From assembly GCF_963678635.1 (NCBI RefSeq), contig NC_087070.1:13736539-13800538 (forward strand): 64,000 bases of DNA. The letters are read 5' to 3'. The position numbers and the translations under genes were made by a program. How positions within the stretch are numbered: position 1 is the first letter of the stretch; each line of letters starts with the position of its first letter. This document shows positions 1-12,624 of this stretch, piece after piece. The stretch comes from Symsagittifera roscoffensis. Its lineage: Eukaryota > Xenacoelomorpha > Acoela > Convolutidae. Under the pieces are notes generated by a model. That model made no database searches, had not been told where the DNA came from, and saw only the letters and a program-made list of their open reading frames with translations.

Positions 1-79
1 TTTTTATCTTTCTTATAAATTGAGCTACCCAAACTGATAAGTAGCTTCTCAGATGCGTCTTTTGGGCGACCAACTGACG

Positions 80-226
80 ATGATGCAGAGGGCGAAACAG
101 ACAGTGAAGACACTGGTGGTTGTGACGCTCTTCACTCTAATGGGCAACTTGGTGGATGACTTCTACACTAACCCTCCTTCGCCCGCCTTCATCATGAGCA
201 GAGTTCGCCATTTAGTGTCGACTCTG
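80..226 (+). CDS. GT92-like first exon (paralogue or alternative exon 1)
   Basis: This 49-codon open exon ends at a good donor (CTG|GTAAGA) in phase 0. It aligns almost without gaps to the first exon of the glycosyltransferase gene at 26120: both have R-x-K, then VKTL, a short hydrophobic run, VD-x-F, SP, SR and HL. I start at the first Met of the MM pair because it aligns with the start of the downstream exon; an in-frame ATG at 53 would add nine residues. The hydrophobic stretch (about residues 11-25) would act as a type II signal anchor. No second exon follows within the next 26 kb except exon 2 at 26606, whose phase 0 acceptor is compatible. It is therefore either an alternative first exon of the same gene or the leftover of a tandem paralogue. 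Homology between the two exons is seen; function is inferred. Confidence 0.6.
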
Positions 227-412
227 GTAAGATACACTTTGTGGTCTCTTTAATTATTACCCCTGATGGTACCTTTAGTAGAATAATAATAAGAAGAAAT
301 GAATTCAGAAGTAGGTAAAAATTCACTGCGTCAGGGACACTATACAGGCAGATTCACCTATCTAGTAGCATCCCAGTTCCCTTTAAATGAGGAAGGATTT
401 GTAAGATCCTTT

Positions 413-960
413 ATTGTTCCGACTTTCGATACGAAAGTAACGGAATATTTGTGCTCGGGGTGGGTTTTTTTTTTTCTTCAGACAAATTTCGACTTTTTAA
501 CTAGCCATTTTTGACGGAATTTCTTATATCATTCGAAAGCAATTGTTCACCTGAGCTAAAATTTGAAAAGATATTTCACCTGTGATCATTTTTCGTTAAG
601 TTATGAGGGTTTAAAGATTGCGATTTTGGCCATTTTGCCCAATTTGGGACAATTAACGCGCGATATAATTCGCGCCATTAATGCGTAAGCGGAGATTTAA
701 TCCGTCTTAGAAATGGTTCCAAATTGGTTGAACGAAATTTATTTGCCATAATTGATTTGTTAAAGGAACGAAATCTCTCTTTTTGTACTTTATATGGCGA
801 GTGGGGGGATGATTTTCATTAAAAAAATTCAAATTTTAGAAAAAAATTTTTTCATTTTATTTTATTTCATTTAATTTTTTTATGTTATTACTGCTGCTCC
901 ATAAACCTTAAAAGGCAGTCGGAACATTCAGGGCTTCGCCCTGATACGAGCAGTCTTGTT
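413..960 (+). mobile_element. Family A non-autonomous element, copy 1 (complete)
   Basis: About 548 bp, without a significant ORF. The left end is TTGTTCCGAC running into the hairpin actttcgatacgaaagt (7-bp stem, 3-nt loop). The right end holds the hairpin cagggcttcgccctg (6-bp stem), then atacgagcagtcttgtt. The same architecture recurs at 1777-2322 and, in truncated, nested or inverted form, at many other positions in this window. The two ends are not conventional terminal inverted repeats. A terminal 3' hairpin with a fixed short tail, on a non-coding element, resembles Helitron/Helentron-derived elements (HINE), but that class is inferred. No autonomous partner encoding Rep or helicase is visible. 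Confidence 0.75.
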
Positions 961-1776
961 TAATTAGAAAACAACCACTCAAAATTCCGATTGTCCCCTA
1001 AGTGTGCCACTTTAAAGTTTGCAAAAAAATTCTGAAAATCAAGGGCAGCATTTTTCATTAAGTTTTTTGGGGTTTAACTGTTTTTCTGTGCAATTTTAAA
1101 ACATAACATTTCAGTAAAACATTACATTTAGCATAACAGAAACAACATTAGTAAAATTGTGAAGTTTCTAGTTTTACCGGCGAAATGCCTTCTGTCTTTG
1201 ACCGTTTTGAGCGACAACGAGATATTCAATCAACATCCAACACTATTTTAGAGATTATTTTGGCAATTTGTCCTGCAATTATTTATAAATCTGACAGAGG
1301 ATAAGTTCAAAAACAGTTCAATTTTGCGTTGACCAAAAGCGTTTCTTAAATGTTGAATTTTTGTTGTGAAAAAAAAGGCTAGTAACACTTTTTCTAAGCG
1401 AGAAGAGTTATACTCTCATACATTTTTGATGTACAACCGTACGCAATCAGACCATATGAGGAGACTTACGTTGCATAAGTTGTATAAAACAGTAACAAAC
1501 TTTTAATTGGAAAAATACATAGGGCGCGGTTTATTGCTTAATTGAACTTTGCATCTTTTTCCACCTTGTGTCGATATGATCTCTAAAATGGAGGCCTTTG
1601 TCTACAAAAGTTCTACGTTCTTTGAATTTATCAGTTTTTTCTAGATCATCACCACTAAATGCCACAGAACTTTCATTTCAAAATGTTTTACCAAACTGCA
1701 TAAATTTCGATTCCGGTGATCTGATTTAATTTTGACTAAAAATTTCCACTGATTTAAAATTGCTCAAAACTTTTTA
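961..1776. other. AT-rich spacer
   Basis: Non-coding spacer between two family A elements. I see no coding frame, RNA gene or repeat structure beyond homopolymer runs. Confidence 0.5.
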
Positions 1777-2322
1777 TTGTTCCGACTTTCGATACGAAAG
1801 TAACGGAATATTTGTGCTCGGGGTGGGTTTTTTTTTCTTCAGACAAATTTCGACTTTTTAACTAGCCATTTTTGACGGAATTTTTTTATATCGTTCAAAA
1901 AGTATTGTTGTCCTGAGCTTAAATTTGAAAAGATATTTCACCTGTGATCATTTTTCGTAAAGCTATGAGGGTTTAAAGATTGTCATTTTGGCCATTTTGA
2001 CCAATTTGGGACAATTAACGCGCGATATAATTCGCGCTATTAACGCGTAAGCGGAGAGTTAATCCGTCTTAGAAATTGTTCCAAATTAGTTGAACGAAGC
2101 TTGTTTGCCATAATTGATTTGTTAAAGGAACGAAATCTCTCTTTTTGTATTTTATATGGCGTGTGGGGGGATGATTTTCATTTAAAAAATTCAAATTTTA
2201 GAAAAAAAAATTTTCATTTTATTTTATTTCATTTAATTTTTTTATGTTATGTCTGCTGCTCCATAAACCTTAAAAGGCAGTCGGAACATTCGGGGCTTCG
2301 CCCTGATACGAGCAGTCTTGTT
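1777..2322 (+). mobile_element. Family A non-autonomous element, copy 2 (complete)
   Basis: Near-identical to copy 1 along its whole length, with the same 5' hairpin and nearly the same 3' hairpin (one base differs: cggggcttcgccctg) and tail. The two copies give element borders directly: homology begins at TTGTTCCGAC and ends at cagtcttgtt, while the flanks are unrelated. The copy directly abuts the 3' end of the LINE relic on the opposite strand. Confidence 0.75.
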
Positions 2323-2324
2323 GA

Positions 2325-3760
2325 TTTTCTCACTCATTGTCACGAAAAATAGTGAATAACCATCATTAACAAGTGATGCAGAACAAAGCCTAATATAATT
2401 TGTTACGTCAAATACATATATCAAAAATAAGTGGTCCTAAAACTGATCCCTGTAGCAAACCATATGCAACACTAAGTCTCAGAATTGTCGCAACCATTTC
2501 AACATATTGCAAATGATTGGAGAAAGAGTTTCACAGCGAATTCAATTTTGCTCCCCTAAGCCCGTAATCAATTTTTTGCCAAACATCGAGTGATCTACAG
2601 TATCGAAAGCTTTTTTTGTATCACTAAAAAGAGCCACTCCCTACTTTTCTTCTTTCTAATGCCACTATTAGCAGTTTTTTTTTACGAGCAGCTCCTTGAG
2701 CAAAAAATTGATTTTTTTTTCGGAAACCAAATTGACCCTGTATTAAAAGATTGAAACGGTATAGGTGTTTTTCGAAAGTTTTACTGGAGCCGATGAATGA
2801 AAAAGATTTTTAATATTTTCTGAAAGTTATTGCCTTTGAATTTGCGTATGTCGCTAATATTTTCATCAATTTTACCAATTTTTTTTCTTGATTCGTCCCA
2901 CCGTTTCTGTGTTTAATTTACGCGAAACGGTTGAAAGTTTTTTATACTTATTTGAATTTAAAAACGTCAAATTTTATGAGTATTATCTGCGAAAAAAAGT
3001 TATTGAGCCAAATTTTTTAAACTTTTACGTTCTTGGGGGCGTCAAAACCCTAAAATATTTTTTTCCACCGTTGGCTGTCCAAGCAATGATTGGCAATTTT
3101 CCATAAAACGTAAGTGATAATGATTTAAACGTTCAAGGTTTTGACATTGACGAAGTCTTGAAATGAGATACAATGATCTATGCAGGTCACACTCTGCAAA
3201 ATTTCTCTAGTTGTTTCACTATTTCTGACTGAGAAATCAAAAGCAGAAGGCTAGTATCTTATGCATTTTTCTGCGATTGATTTGCGGAAATCAAGCCATT
3301 ATTAGTTTCCGAATTAAAAGTCGATTTTCTCTGAACTTCTTATAAAATTTCAGCATAATATCCAAACTCTCAAAAAAACGATCAAATTTGAAAGCAGGTG
3401 GTTTTTATGTTACTTATAATTTGAACACTTTTGATGTTCCTGAGCTATTGATTCGACTAAATTGTCAAGGCCACACTGAGTTGCAAATTTTTTCCATCCC
3501 GTAAACATCCTTCTTTTGCCACCCTTGTCGATTGACTATTTAACTTTTATGATAATTTTAAATGGTATACAAATGGATCACATCATTATCATTGAGCCAT
3601 GTTTCGCAAAAGGTAATATTATGAGTTTTTTTAGTGAAGTAACAAAAAATCGTTGCTGATTATGATGGCCGCGAATTGATTGTTATTTAAGATCAAATTA
3701 TGTTTGTCTTTTTTTGTTGATTAATGAATTCCTGGGACACCAACATTTCATGTGAAATTA
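2325..3760 (-). pseudogene. Decayed LINE (CR1/Jockey-like) endonuclease and reverse transcriptase
   Basis: Read on the minus strand, short pieces in different frames give non-LTR reverse transcriptase landmarks in the right order. They are SKTFEK (about 2790), QFGFRKK (about 2720), KKAFDTVDHS (about 2600) and QGSVLGPL (about 2440). Upstream on that strand, near 3590-3630, CETWLNDND matches the conserved ETWL stretch of an apurinic-type endonuclease. Frameshifts and stops interrupt every domain, and the catalytic A/FADD motif is degraded. The endonuclease-before-RT order and QGSVLGPL are typical of CR1/Jockey-type LINEs. I see no 3' tail repeats; the element ends against family A copy 2. It is a relic with no coding capacity. 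Confidence 0.75.
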
Positions 3761-5029
3761 GTAACCAAAATCAAAAATAAGATATATTTAAGTAACGCTG
3801 GCTGCATTTAGTTATCAGATATCTCGGTCATGTTTGTAATTCCTGCGCGTATCTGTGTATCCTCGGATATCCATGAATAGAGCTCTGAACCAAAAAGCAT
3901 GTTCATCATGACCAATTAAAACCAGCTGATCATAAAAAATTTTCATCGTTGTTCAAATTGGGCGGAGTTTTCGATAATTTATCATGTTTCCGCCTGGAAG
4001 TTGTATGCTTAATATTCCGCACTGTTTCTAATAGTAGACTGAGCATTAGATAACTGCTTCTTTTTGTTAGTTCCTTTTTGAATTTTTTTGACAGCTTTGC
4101 TTTGATCTATACTTCTTTATTATCCCTTTTTTCCATATAGACATGTGGAACAACACCATTGGGTCCATTAAATCAAATTTAGCGTTGACTGTTATATGTG
4201 ATTGTTTTCAATTCAGTGCTATTTGCATAATACATTATTACCCTTTCATCAATTCCAGAACACTTCTCAAGAACAACAGTTTTTTAAACTGTTGGATTTT
4301 GAAGGTTTTACTAAATTTTTTTACTTCCAGTAGTTCTGTTTTTTGTGCGAAACTGGAAGTTCTCAACTAAAACTGGAGGCGGCTCATCAGAGTTACGGAT
4401 AAGGCTCCAGCTCATGACAAGCAAGCAATTCAGCAGACGTAATTTTAAAACCCATAAAACGTCCGGTGAAAACTCAATAACATACGAATTAAAATTACTA
4501 CTTGGCAATAACGGAAGTTGTAACGCTCAGTATCATCAACTCTCTTGCGCAACTTTGCTTTTTTTTCGCAGTTCTCGGATAGAATCAGATTGATGGCATG
4601 CATCGGTCATACTATTTATAAAAAGTATAAAAAACTGTTCAATGTTCAGAGATTCACGTTGTTCTAGAATGAGCAGTTTGACCTTCAACTTAGAGTTTAA
4701 AATTTTGTTTTCTTTTTGCAGTGAAATTAAAGTATTACTTTCTAGAACTGCATTTCTTCTTAGAACAAAGAATAACCACCATGATGGACAAACTCATCAG
4801 TTAAGTCAATTTCAAATTGTACCTGGTTCAGTAATGGTCAGAGTTGCAAGAACATTTTCATGTTTCCGGGCTGACGTGGCAAGGATAGTCAAGGATTTAC
4901 TGATTTACAGATTTACAGCAAATTTATCTAGTGTATAGGTTTGGCTTAGAAAACCCTCAGATGAAAGTTTAATTTAAATCAAAAGCAGATTAAAGTGTAT
5001 GGGTTTTGAGATTAAGAAATAGCTCAATT
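3761..5029. other. Unassigned stretch
   Basis: AT-rich sequence. Short open frames exist (for example + strand 4345-4593 and 4642-4938) but show no family motifs, no splice-flanked exon structure and no paralogue in the window. The start of this stretch may hold the 5' part of the LINE relic; I could not follow it with confidence. Confidence 0.4.
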
Positions 5030-5426
5030 CAAAAAATAATTCAAATGTGACTTTTTGTCGTAAGATTATGGGGGTTTGAAAACTGTTTGTTTGGCTAATT
5101 TGGGACAATTACCATGCCATATATTTCGCGCTATTATTGTGTAATCGGAGATTTAATTCGTCTTTCAGATTGTTCCAAATTGGTTGAAGCAGGCTTTTTG
5201 TCATAAGGGCTAAGTTTCTAGGAGTCAAATGTATCACTTTGTTCTCTATGTGGTGTGTGTGGGGGAATGAATTTTAAAAAAACTCTCAAAATTGATTCGA
5301 AGTTTTTTTAGATTTTTTAAATCTTTTTGAAAATTTTCTCAGTGTTCTTAAGGCAAAGAATGCTTCATAGACCTTGAAAAGAAATGGGAACTTTCTGGGC
5401 TTCGCCCTGATACGAGTTCTCTTGTT
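5030..5426 (+). mobile_element. Family A element, 5'-truncated copy
   Basis: It begins inside the element (the tttgaaaa-to-gggacaatta section) and runs to a 3' end containing gggcttcgccc and gatacgag. It is more diverged than copies 1 and 2: the tail reads ttctcttgtt instead of cagtcttgtt. The 5' hairpin end is absent. Confidence 0.65.
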
Positions 5427-5434
5427 GTTTGGAG

Positions 5435-6424
5435 GTATAAACCGTCTTAGAAATTGGTTGAAATTGGTTCAAAGAAGATTATACGCCACTAGAAGCAAAA
5501 CATAGGACCTATTGCTAGGAGCAAAATTTATAACTTTGAACTTTATATGGCTATGGGGGATGATTTTCACAAAAAATCTCAAATTAAAAGAAATTTATTC
5601 GTAATTTTTTACATTTAATTTTTCATGTTATTACTGCTCTATACCTGCACTTGAGTTTCATGGGAAAAAATTGGTTATAATTGATTAAATTGGCAAAAAA
5701 ATTAACCCATACAATCAATTTTCATGACCCATCCAACCATGAAAACGGTTTTTTAGGGGATTATAATCGATTATTTTGACAATATAATCAATTTTTTAGG
5801 CCGCAGAAATCCATCAAAATTGATTTTTTTTCGGCAGACAATTGTTCACAAATAGTTAAACTCATGAAAAATTTGAATGGTAAATCAGCTTATTTACATC
5901 AGAATTGCACCAAATTGCAATTTCAGAACCCGAACAAACATGTTCATCCCTTAGAAAAACTCAGAAATTTTGATCCCCCTCTACCCCCCGCCATTCCCAA
6001 CCCCCCCCCCCCCCACCACTCCCAAACCGGAGAGGGGCAGTGGGCAATGGAGGGGTAGTAGGCGGGGGTAGTGGTGGGCGAATAGTAATTTCTTACTATG
6101 GCGATGGTAAAAAAATGGTTAAATAAAATGTTAAACTTCCAAATTGAAAAGAGAAATTTAAATATATAAAATTTTATGTGAAAAAATTTATGAAACGTAA
6201 TCCGTAGCAGTTGCACTGAATAGGAACTGAGATAAATTGAAAAAATTGCAAAATTCACCAATAACTTCTCAAAAAACCCATTATGTTCGATATAATCGAT
6301 ACTTTTGTAATTTTATGGATACTGACTATCCCTTAAGTTATTACCCATGAAACCCCAGTGCGGGTAGACCTTAAAAGGCAGTCGGAACATGCAGAACTTC
6401 GCCTTGATGCGAGCAGTCTTGTTT
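5435..6424 (+). mobile_element. Family A element, truncated copy interrupted by a MITE
   Basis: The family A middle section resumes at aaccgtcttagaaattgg and reaches ctgctctata. It is broken by the insertion at 5644-6364, then continues with gaccttaaaaggcagtcgg to the terminal cagtcttgtt. Joining the two sides across the insertion restores the family A order, so the interruption is younger than this copy. The 3' hairpin has decayed (cagaacttcgccttg). Confidence 0.65.
5644..6364. mobile_element. TA-flanked MITE nested in a family A copy
   Basis: The left end reads CCTGCACTTGAGTTTCATGG. The reverse complement of the right end reads CCCGCACTGGGGTTTCATGG, so the TIR is about 21 bp with a few mismatches. 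TA lies directly outside both ends, and removing the insert plus one TA restores the family A sequence. TIRs with a TA duplication are typical of the Tc1/mariner group, so this is probably a non-autonomous member of about 720 bp. The interior contains a C-run and purine-rich GGGGCAGTGGG motifs, and is homologous to 11635-12425. No transposase is visible. Confidence 0.65.
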
Positions 6425-7832
6425 CTTTTTAGCTCCAGTTTTTAAAAGAATTAGCGTGCTGCTGTTCAAAATCTGCGAATGTCATGATAATAAAAATGTC
6501 TGGTCCTTGTTGAGCCTGTTCGAAATAACCAATATTTTGTTTGCAAAAGTGCTTCAAATACATTTGTTTAAAAATGTAACTGATAAAGTCATTGATCATG
6601 TTTTTGAGTATTAAAAATGTACACATTCGTTACTTCCATTCACTTGAATTATATTGCTGCTATAACGTGAAACTCACATTCTCACTTTATTTTTACTGCA
6701 ACTAGTTGATCAAACAATTTAAGTGGTACCCGGATCGAGTTCAGGCTTCGGCGTATGTTCAAGCTTCGAAAGTGGCTCCACATCACAATCCAGACCCAAA
6801 CTGACATGCATAATTATTCTATTATGCAGATATTATACAATTACAAACCGCTGAGTATCCATCAAATATTGTTAAGCATGTTTAAAGGGTAGTCTGTTTT
6901 CCACCAATACACAGCTATTTTGCTGAGCTAAGTCCTTTTTTTGCTACTCACTGCAGTTTATTTTGCGTCTAGAACTTTCACGTGTTAAGCCATTGCAACC
7001 GAAGTTGGTCAAGCTGTCGTGCACTTGAATCTAATCTAGAGGTCACGCGAGAGCGCATCTTCACACACTATAATCGCAATGGAAAGTGTTCCCACTTTGC
7101 CTACAAAACAGTTATTTTGTGAAATTTTTAAAAATTGTCTCCGCATATAAGAAGTTTCGCATAGGAAGGTTTAAAATTTTACTCCATTCTTCTGCGATAT
7201 AAATTTAGTGTTACCTGTTGTTTATACTTGCAATAGGCAAGGTTGTTGCTAACAGGTACTAGACTTTTTTCTCTAATATTTGTTCACAGGATGACAGAAA
7301 TCGGTGGCCCCTTTTTGAGCCAATTGAGATCAGCAAAATTTTATCTAAAAGTTTAAAGGGTGCTTTCTTTTTTTGAGTTTTAAAGTAATTCTAGAAGAAC
7401 AAAAACATTTAACTTTGGCGCAACGTATGTCTGCTCAAAAAATGTTGTTGCCGTTTAGCAAGATTTTTTTGATTCTACTTAATATCCAATTCTATTAATT
7501 CTTGTCACGATTTTTTGAAAGGATTTTTGTTAAAAACAAAATCAAGACTATTGTAAAAAAAATTTTTTTTGGGTAGATCAAGGTTTTTGATACAGTTTCG
7601 AAAAGTTTTAGAATTATTTTTTAAGGCTTTCATGTATGCATCTGTTTTATCGGAAGTATATATATATATATGTGTGTTATGTCAGATGTTTTGTCAAACT
7701 CACAACTGTCGCTCCTGTTCATTAACAGATGGCCGGACCATCGATTCAATCTTCAACATGTCTGTTTTTTTGAAAATTAAGAGCCATAATTTCTTATCAA
7801 GTTTGCTGCTTCAATTGCAATCTACGGGCGGA
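6425..7832. other. Unassigned spacer
   Basis: No gene recognised. A short AT microsatellite lies near 7660. The open frames here (minus 6429-6626, plus 7569-7871) lack motifs and splice context, and I do not call them. Confidence 0.4.
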
Positions 7833-7920
7833 CTTGATTGTCATTCTCTGGAAAAAATGTCATTCTCTTGAACAAAACATGTCTCATAGCAAAGAACTTT
7901 CATGAGTTATCAGCATTTCA
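7833..7920 (+). repeat. 88-bp leader flanking satellite array 1
   Basis: This non-satellite sequence, from cttgattgtcattctctgg to cagcatttca, immediately precedes the first satellite unit. It is repeated almost perfectly at 12625-12712 before the second array, so the array was duplicated or inserted together with its left flank. Confidence 0.8.
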
Positions 7921-10900
7921 ATGACTATCAGTTCACCACATAGTCTCATTTAAAGCTAGATTATCCTGAAATGGATTTTCCACATTTCTCATCCCACGCA
8001 TTGTGAAAGCCAAAAAATGACTAACAATTCACTACATAGTCTCATTTAAGGCTAGATTATCCTGAGATGGGCTTTCCATATTTCTCATCCCACCCATTGG
8101 GAATACGAAAAAATGACTATCAACTCACCACATAGTCTCATTTAAGGCTAGATTTTCCTGAGATGGGTTTTCCACATTTCTCCTCCCATGCATTGTGAAA
8201 GCCAAAAAATGACTATCAATTCACCACATAGTCTCATTTAAGGCTAGATTATCCTGAGATGGGTTTTCCACATTTCTCATCCCACGCATTGTGAAAGCCA
8301 AAAAATGACTAACAATTCACTACATAGTCTCATTTAAGGCTAGATTATCCTGAGATGTGCTTTCCATATTTCTCATCCCACCCATTGGGAATACGAAAAA
8401 ATGACTATCAACTCACCACATAGTCTCATTTAAGGCTAGATTTTCCTGAGATGGGTTTTCCACATTTCTCATCCCACCCATTGTGAAAGCCAAAAAATGA
8501 CTATCAATTCACCACATAGTCTCATTCAAGGGTAGAATATCCTGAGATGGGTTTTCCACATTTCTCATCCCACCCATTGGGAATACGAAAAAATGACTAT
8601 CAACTCACCACATAGTCTCATTTAAGGCTAGATTATCCTGAAATGGGTTTTCCACATTTCTCCTCCCACGCATTGTGAAAGCCAAAAAATGACTAACAAT
8701 TCACTACATAGTCTCATTTAAGGCTAGATTATCCTGAGATGGGCTTTCCATATTTCTCATCCCACCCATTGGGAATACGAAAAAATGACTATCAACTCAC
8801 CACATAGTCTCATTTAAGGCTAGATTATCCTGAGATGGGTTTTCCACATTTCTCATCCCACGCATTGTGAAAGCCAAAAAATGACTAACAATTCACTACA
8901 TAGTCTCATTTAAGGCTAGATTATCCTGAGATGGGCTTTCCATATTTCTCATCCCACCCATTGGGAATACGAAAAAATGACTATCAACTCACCACATAGT
9001 CTCATTTAAGGCTAGATTATCCTGAAATGGGTTTTCCACATTTCTCCTCCCACGCATTGTGAAAGCCAAAAAATGACTATCAATTCACCACATAGTCTCA
9101 TTTAAGGCTAGATTATCCTGAGATGGGTTTTCCACATTTCTCATCCCACGCATTGTGAAAGCCAAAAAATGACTAACAATTCACTACATAGTCTCATTTA
9201 AGGCTAGATTATCCTGAGATGGGCTTTCCATATTTCTCATCCCACCCATTGGGAATACGAAAAAATGACTATCAACTCACCACATAGTCTCATTTAAGGC
9301 TAGATTTTCCTGAGATGGGTTTTCCACATTTCTCATCCCACCCATTGTGAAAGCCAAAAAATGACTATCAATTCACCACATAGTCTCATTCAAGGGTAGA
9401 ATATCCTGAGATGGGTTTTCCACATTTCTCCTCCCACGCATTGTGAAAGCCAAAAAATGACTATCAACTCACCACATAGTCTCATTTAAAGCTAGATTAT
9501 CCTGAGATGAGTTTTCAACCTTTTCCTCCCACGCATTGTGAAGGCCAAAAAATGAATATCAATTCACCACATAGTCTCATTCAAGGGTAGATTATCCTGA
9601 GATGAGTTTTCAGCCTTTTTCTCCCACGCATTGTGAAGGCCAAAAAATGAATATCAATTCACCACATAGTCTCATTCAAGGGTAGAATATCCTGAGATGG
9701 GTTTTCCACATTTCTCCTCCCACGCATTGTGAAAGCCAAAAAATGACTATCAACTCACCACATAGTCTCATTTAAGGCTAGATTATCCTGAGTTGGGTTT
9801 TCCACATTTTCCTCCCACGCATTGCGAAAGCCAAAAAATGAATATCAATTCACCACATAGTCTCATTTAAGGCTAGATTATCCTGAGATGGGTTTTCCAT
9901 ATTTCTCCTCCCAGCGTTTTCAAAGCCAAAAAATGACTATCAATTCACCACATAGTCTCATTCAAGGGTAGAATATCCTGAGATGGGTTTTCCACATTTC
10001 TCCTCCCACGCATTGTGAAAGCCAAAAAATGACTATCAACTCACCACATAGTCTCATTTAAAGCTAGATTATCCTGAGATGAGTTTTCCACATTTCTCCT
10101 CCCACGCATTGTGAAAGCCAAAAAACGACTATCAATTCACCACATAGTCTCATTTAAGGCTAGATTATCCTGAGATGGGTTTTCCACGTTTCTCCTACCA
10201 CGCATTGTGAAAGCCAAAAATAGACTCTCAATTCACCACATAGTCTCATTTAAGGTTAGATTATCCTGAGATGTGTTCTCCACAATTCTCCTCCCACGCA
10301 CTGTGAAAGCCAAAAATTGACTATCAATTCAACACACAGTCTCATTTAAGGCTAGATTACCCTGAGATGGGTTCCACATTTCTCCTCCCACGCATTGTGA
10401 AAGCCCAAAAATGACTATCAATTCACCACATAGTCTCATTTAAGGCTAGATTATCCTGAGATGGGTTTTCCAAATTTCTCATCCAACACATTGTGAAAGC
10501 CAAAAAATGACTAACAATTCACTACATAGTCTCATTTAAGGCTAGATTATCCTGAGATTGGTTTTCCACGTTTCTCCTCCCGCGCATCGTGAAAGCCAAA
10601 AAATGACTATCAATTCACCACATAGTCTCAATTAGGGCTAGATTATCCTGATATGGGTTTTCCACACTTTCCTCCCACGCATTGTGAAAGCCAAAAAATT
10701 AATATCAATTCACCACCTAGTCTCATTTAAGGCTAGATTATCCTGAGATGGGTTTTCCAAATTTCTCATCCAACACATTGTGAAAGCCAAAAAATGACTA
10801 ACAATTCAACACACAGTCTCATTTAAGTCTAGATTACCCTGAGATGGGTTCCACATTTCTCCTCCCACGCATTGTGAAAGCCCAAAAATGACTATCAATT

Positions 10901-11440
10901 CACCACATAGTCTCATTTAAGGCTAGATTATCCTGAGATGGGTTTTCAAAATTTCTCATCCAACACATTGTGAAAGCCAAAAAATGACTAACAATTCACT
11001 ACATAGTCTCATTTAAGGCTAGATTATCCTGAGATGGGTTTTCCATATTTCTCATCCCACCCATTGTGAAAGCCAAAAAATGAATATCAATGCACCACAT
11101 AGTCTCATTTAAGGCTAGATTATCCTGAGATTGGTTTTCCATGTTTCTCCTCCCACGCATCGTGAAAGCCAAAAAATGACTATCAATTCACCACATAGTC
11201 TCAATTAGGGCTAGATTATCCTGATATGGGTTTTCCACACTTTCCTCCCACGCATTGTGAAAGCCAAAAAATTAATATCAATTCACCACCTAGTCTCATT
11301 TAAGGCTAGATTATCCTGAGATGGGTTTTCCAAATTTTACTCCCACGCATTGTGAAAGCCAAAAAATGAATACCAATTCACCACATAGTCTCATTTAAGG
11401 CTAGATTATCCTGAGATGGGTTTTTCACGTTTCTCCTCCC
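7921..11440 (+). repeat. 96-bp satellite, array 1 (about 37 units)
   Basis: Tandem units of about 96 bp, each with cacatagtctcattt, ggctagattatcctgag, a variable ttttccacatttctcctccc section and cattgtgaaagcc. Between about 8000 and 9400 a variant unit containing cccattgggaatacg recurs every two or three units (spacing near 190 or 288 bp), which shows local higher-order structure. The period equals 32 codons, so long frames open by chance; I do not consider them genes. The array is cut at its right end, directly followed by a family A 3' fragment. Confidence 0.95.
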
Positions 11441-11446
11441 AATCTA

Positions 11447-11618
11447 TCCTTTTGTACTTTATATGGCGTGTGGGGGGATGATTTTCATAAAAATTTCTTA
11501 TTTTAGAAAAAAAAATCTTTTGTTTTATTTCATTGAATTTTTTATTTTTATTACTGCTCCATAAACCTTAAAAGGCAGTCGAAACATTCAGGTCTTCGCA
11601 CTGATACGAGCAGTCTTG
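11447..11618 (+). mobile_element. Family A element, 3' fragment
   Basis: The last ~170 bp of family A, from tttgtactttatatggcg to cagtcttg, with a slightly decayed hairpin (caggtcttcgcactg). It follows directly on the truncated satellite unit. Confidence 0.7.
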
Positions 11619-11629
11619 TAAGGAAATTA

Positions 11630-12425
11630 TGATTGAATTTTTTCAGTATTTAAAAATCCATCATAATCGATTACTTTGACAATATAATCTATTTTATAGG
11701 CCACACTAATCCCATCGAAATTGATTTGTTTTCTTCAGAAAATTGTTTACATATATTTAAATTCTTGAAAGATTTGGATAAGAAATTTGCACAATTACAT
11801 CAAAATTACACCAAATTGTTGTAATCCAACGTTCTGTAATTTTAGAACCCGAACAATTATGTTCACCCCTAAAAAAACTCTAAATAAAAGTTTGTCCCCC
11901 TCTACCCCCCCCCCCCGCCACTCCCAAACCCTCCCCCGCCACTCCCAAGCCCCCCCCCCCGCCACTCCCAAATCCCCCGCCACTCCCCCGGAATAACCTC
12001 CTCTACTTGGGTGTATAAACCGTCCAGTTACCTGCAACTGATCTTCTCCAACACGGTAGCGGTGCCCTAAGCAGGGGGGGGGGGGGTTGAAGAGAGGGTT
12101 GTTAGAAGTAATGATGGAATTTATGTTGTTTCTACCCATGAAGTGACGGGAGAGGGGCAGTGGGCGAGGGAGGGGCAGTAGGCGGAGGGGGGGGGGGCAG
12201 TGGGCGAATAGTAATTTCTTACTATGGCGATTGTAAAAAAAATAGTTAATTAAAATATTAAACTGCCAAATTGAAAAAGAGAAATTTAAATATATAAAAT
12301 TTTATGTGAAAAATTGAAGTTTATGAAAGGTAATCCGTAGCAATTGCACTAAACAGGAACTGAGATAACTTGCAAAAATGGCAAAATTCACCATAACTTC
12401 TCAAAAAATCCATTATATTCGATTA
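11630..12425. mobile_element. MITE-interior homologue with C-rich tracts
   Basis: Homologous to the interior of the TA-flanked MITE at 5644-6364: the same order of ataatcgatta, the block around 11,690, C-rich ccgccactccc repeats, the ggggcagtgggcg block and the section around 12,340. The TIR ends seen in the other copy are missing or unrecognisable. Several C/G homopolymers of 8-12 bases lie within 11906-12200. Confidence 0.6.
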
Positions 12426-12624
12426 TGTTGTGAAAGGAGTGTGGGAGTTTCTGGTAATGTACTACTTGAAATTTCTGAAGTAAACAGTATTGGTGATTGG
12501 GGTATATCAAAATGAAATTGGGGGGTTTGAAAATTTCTATTTGTTCGTGGATGTATAATTTGTCTATTTACTTCAATTGTATTTTGATTTTCGATTTAAG
12601 TCTTGTGGCAATGTGGATTTAAGT

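Noticed and set aside
5944-6261. 105-codon minus-strand ORF with a glycine-rich part
   Set aside because: It is produced by the C-run and G-rich tract inside the nested MITE.
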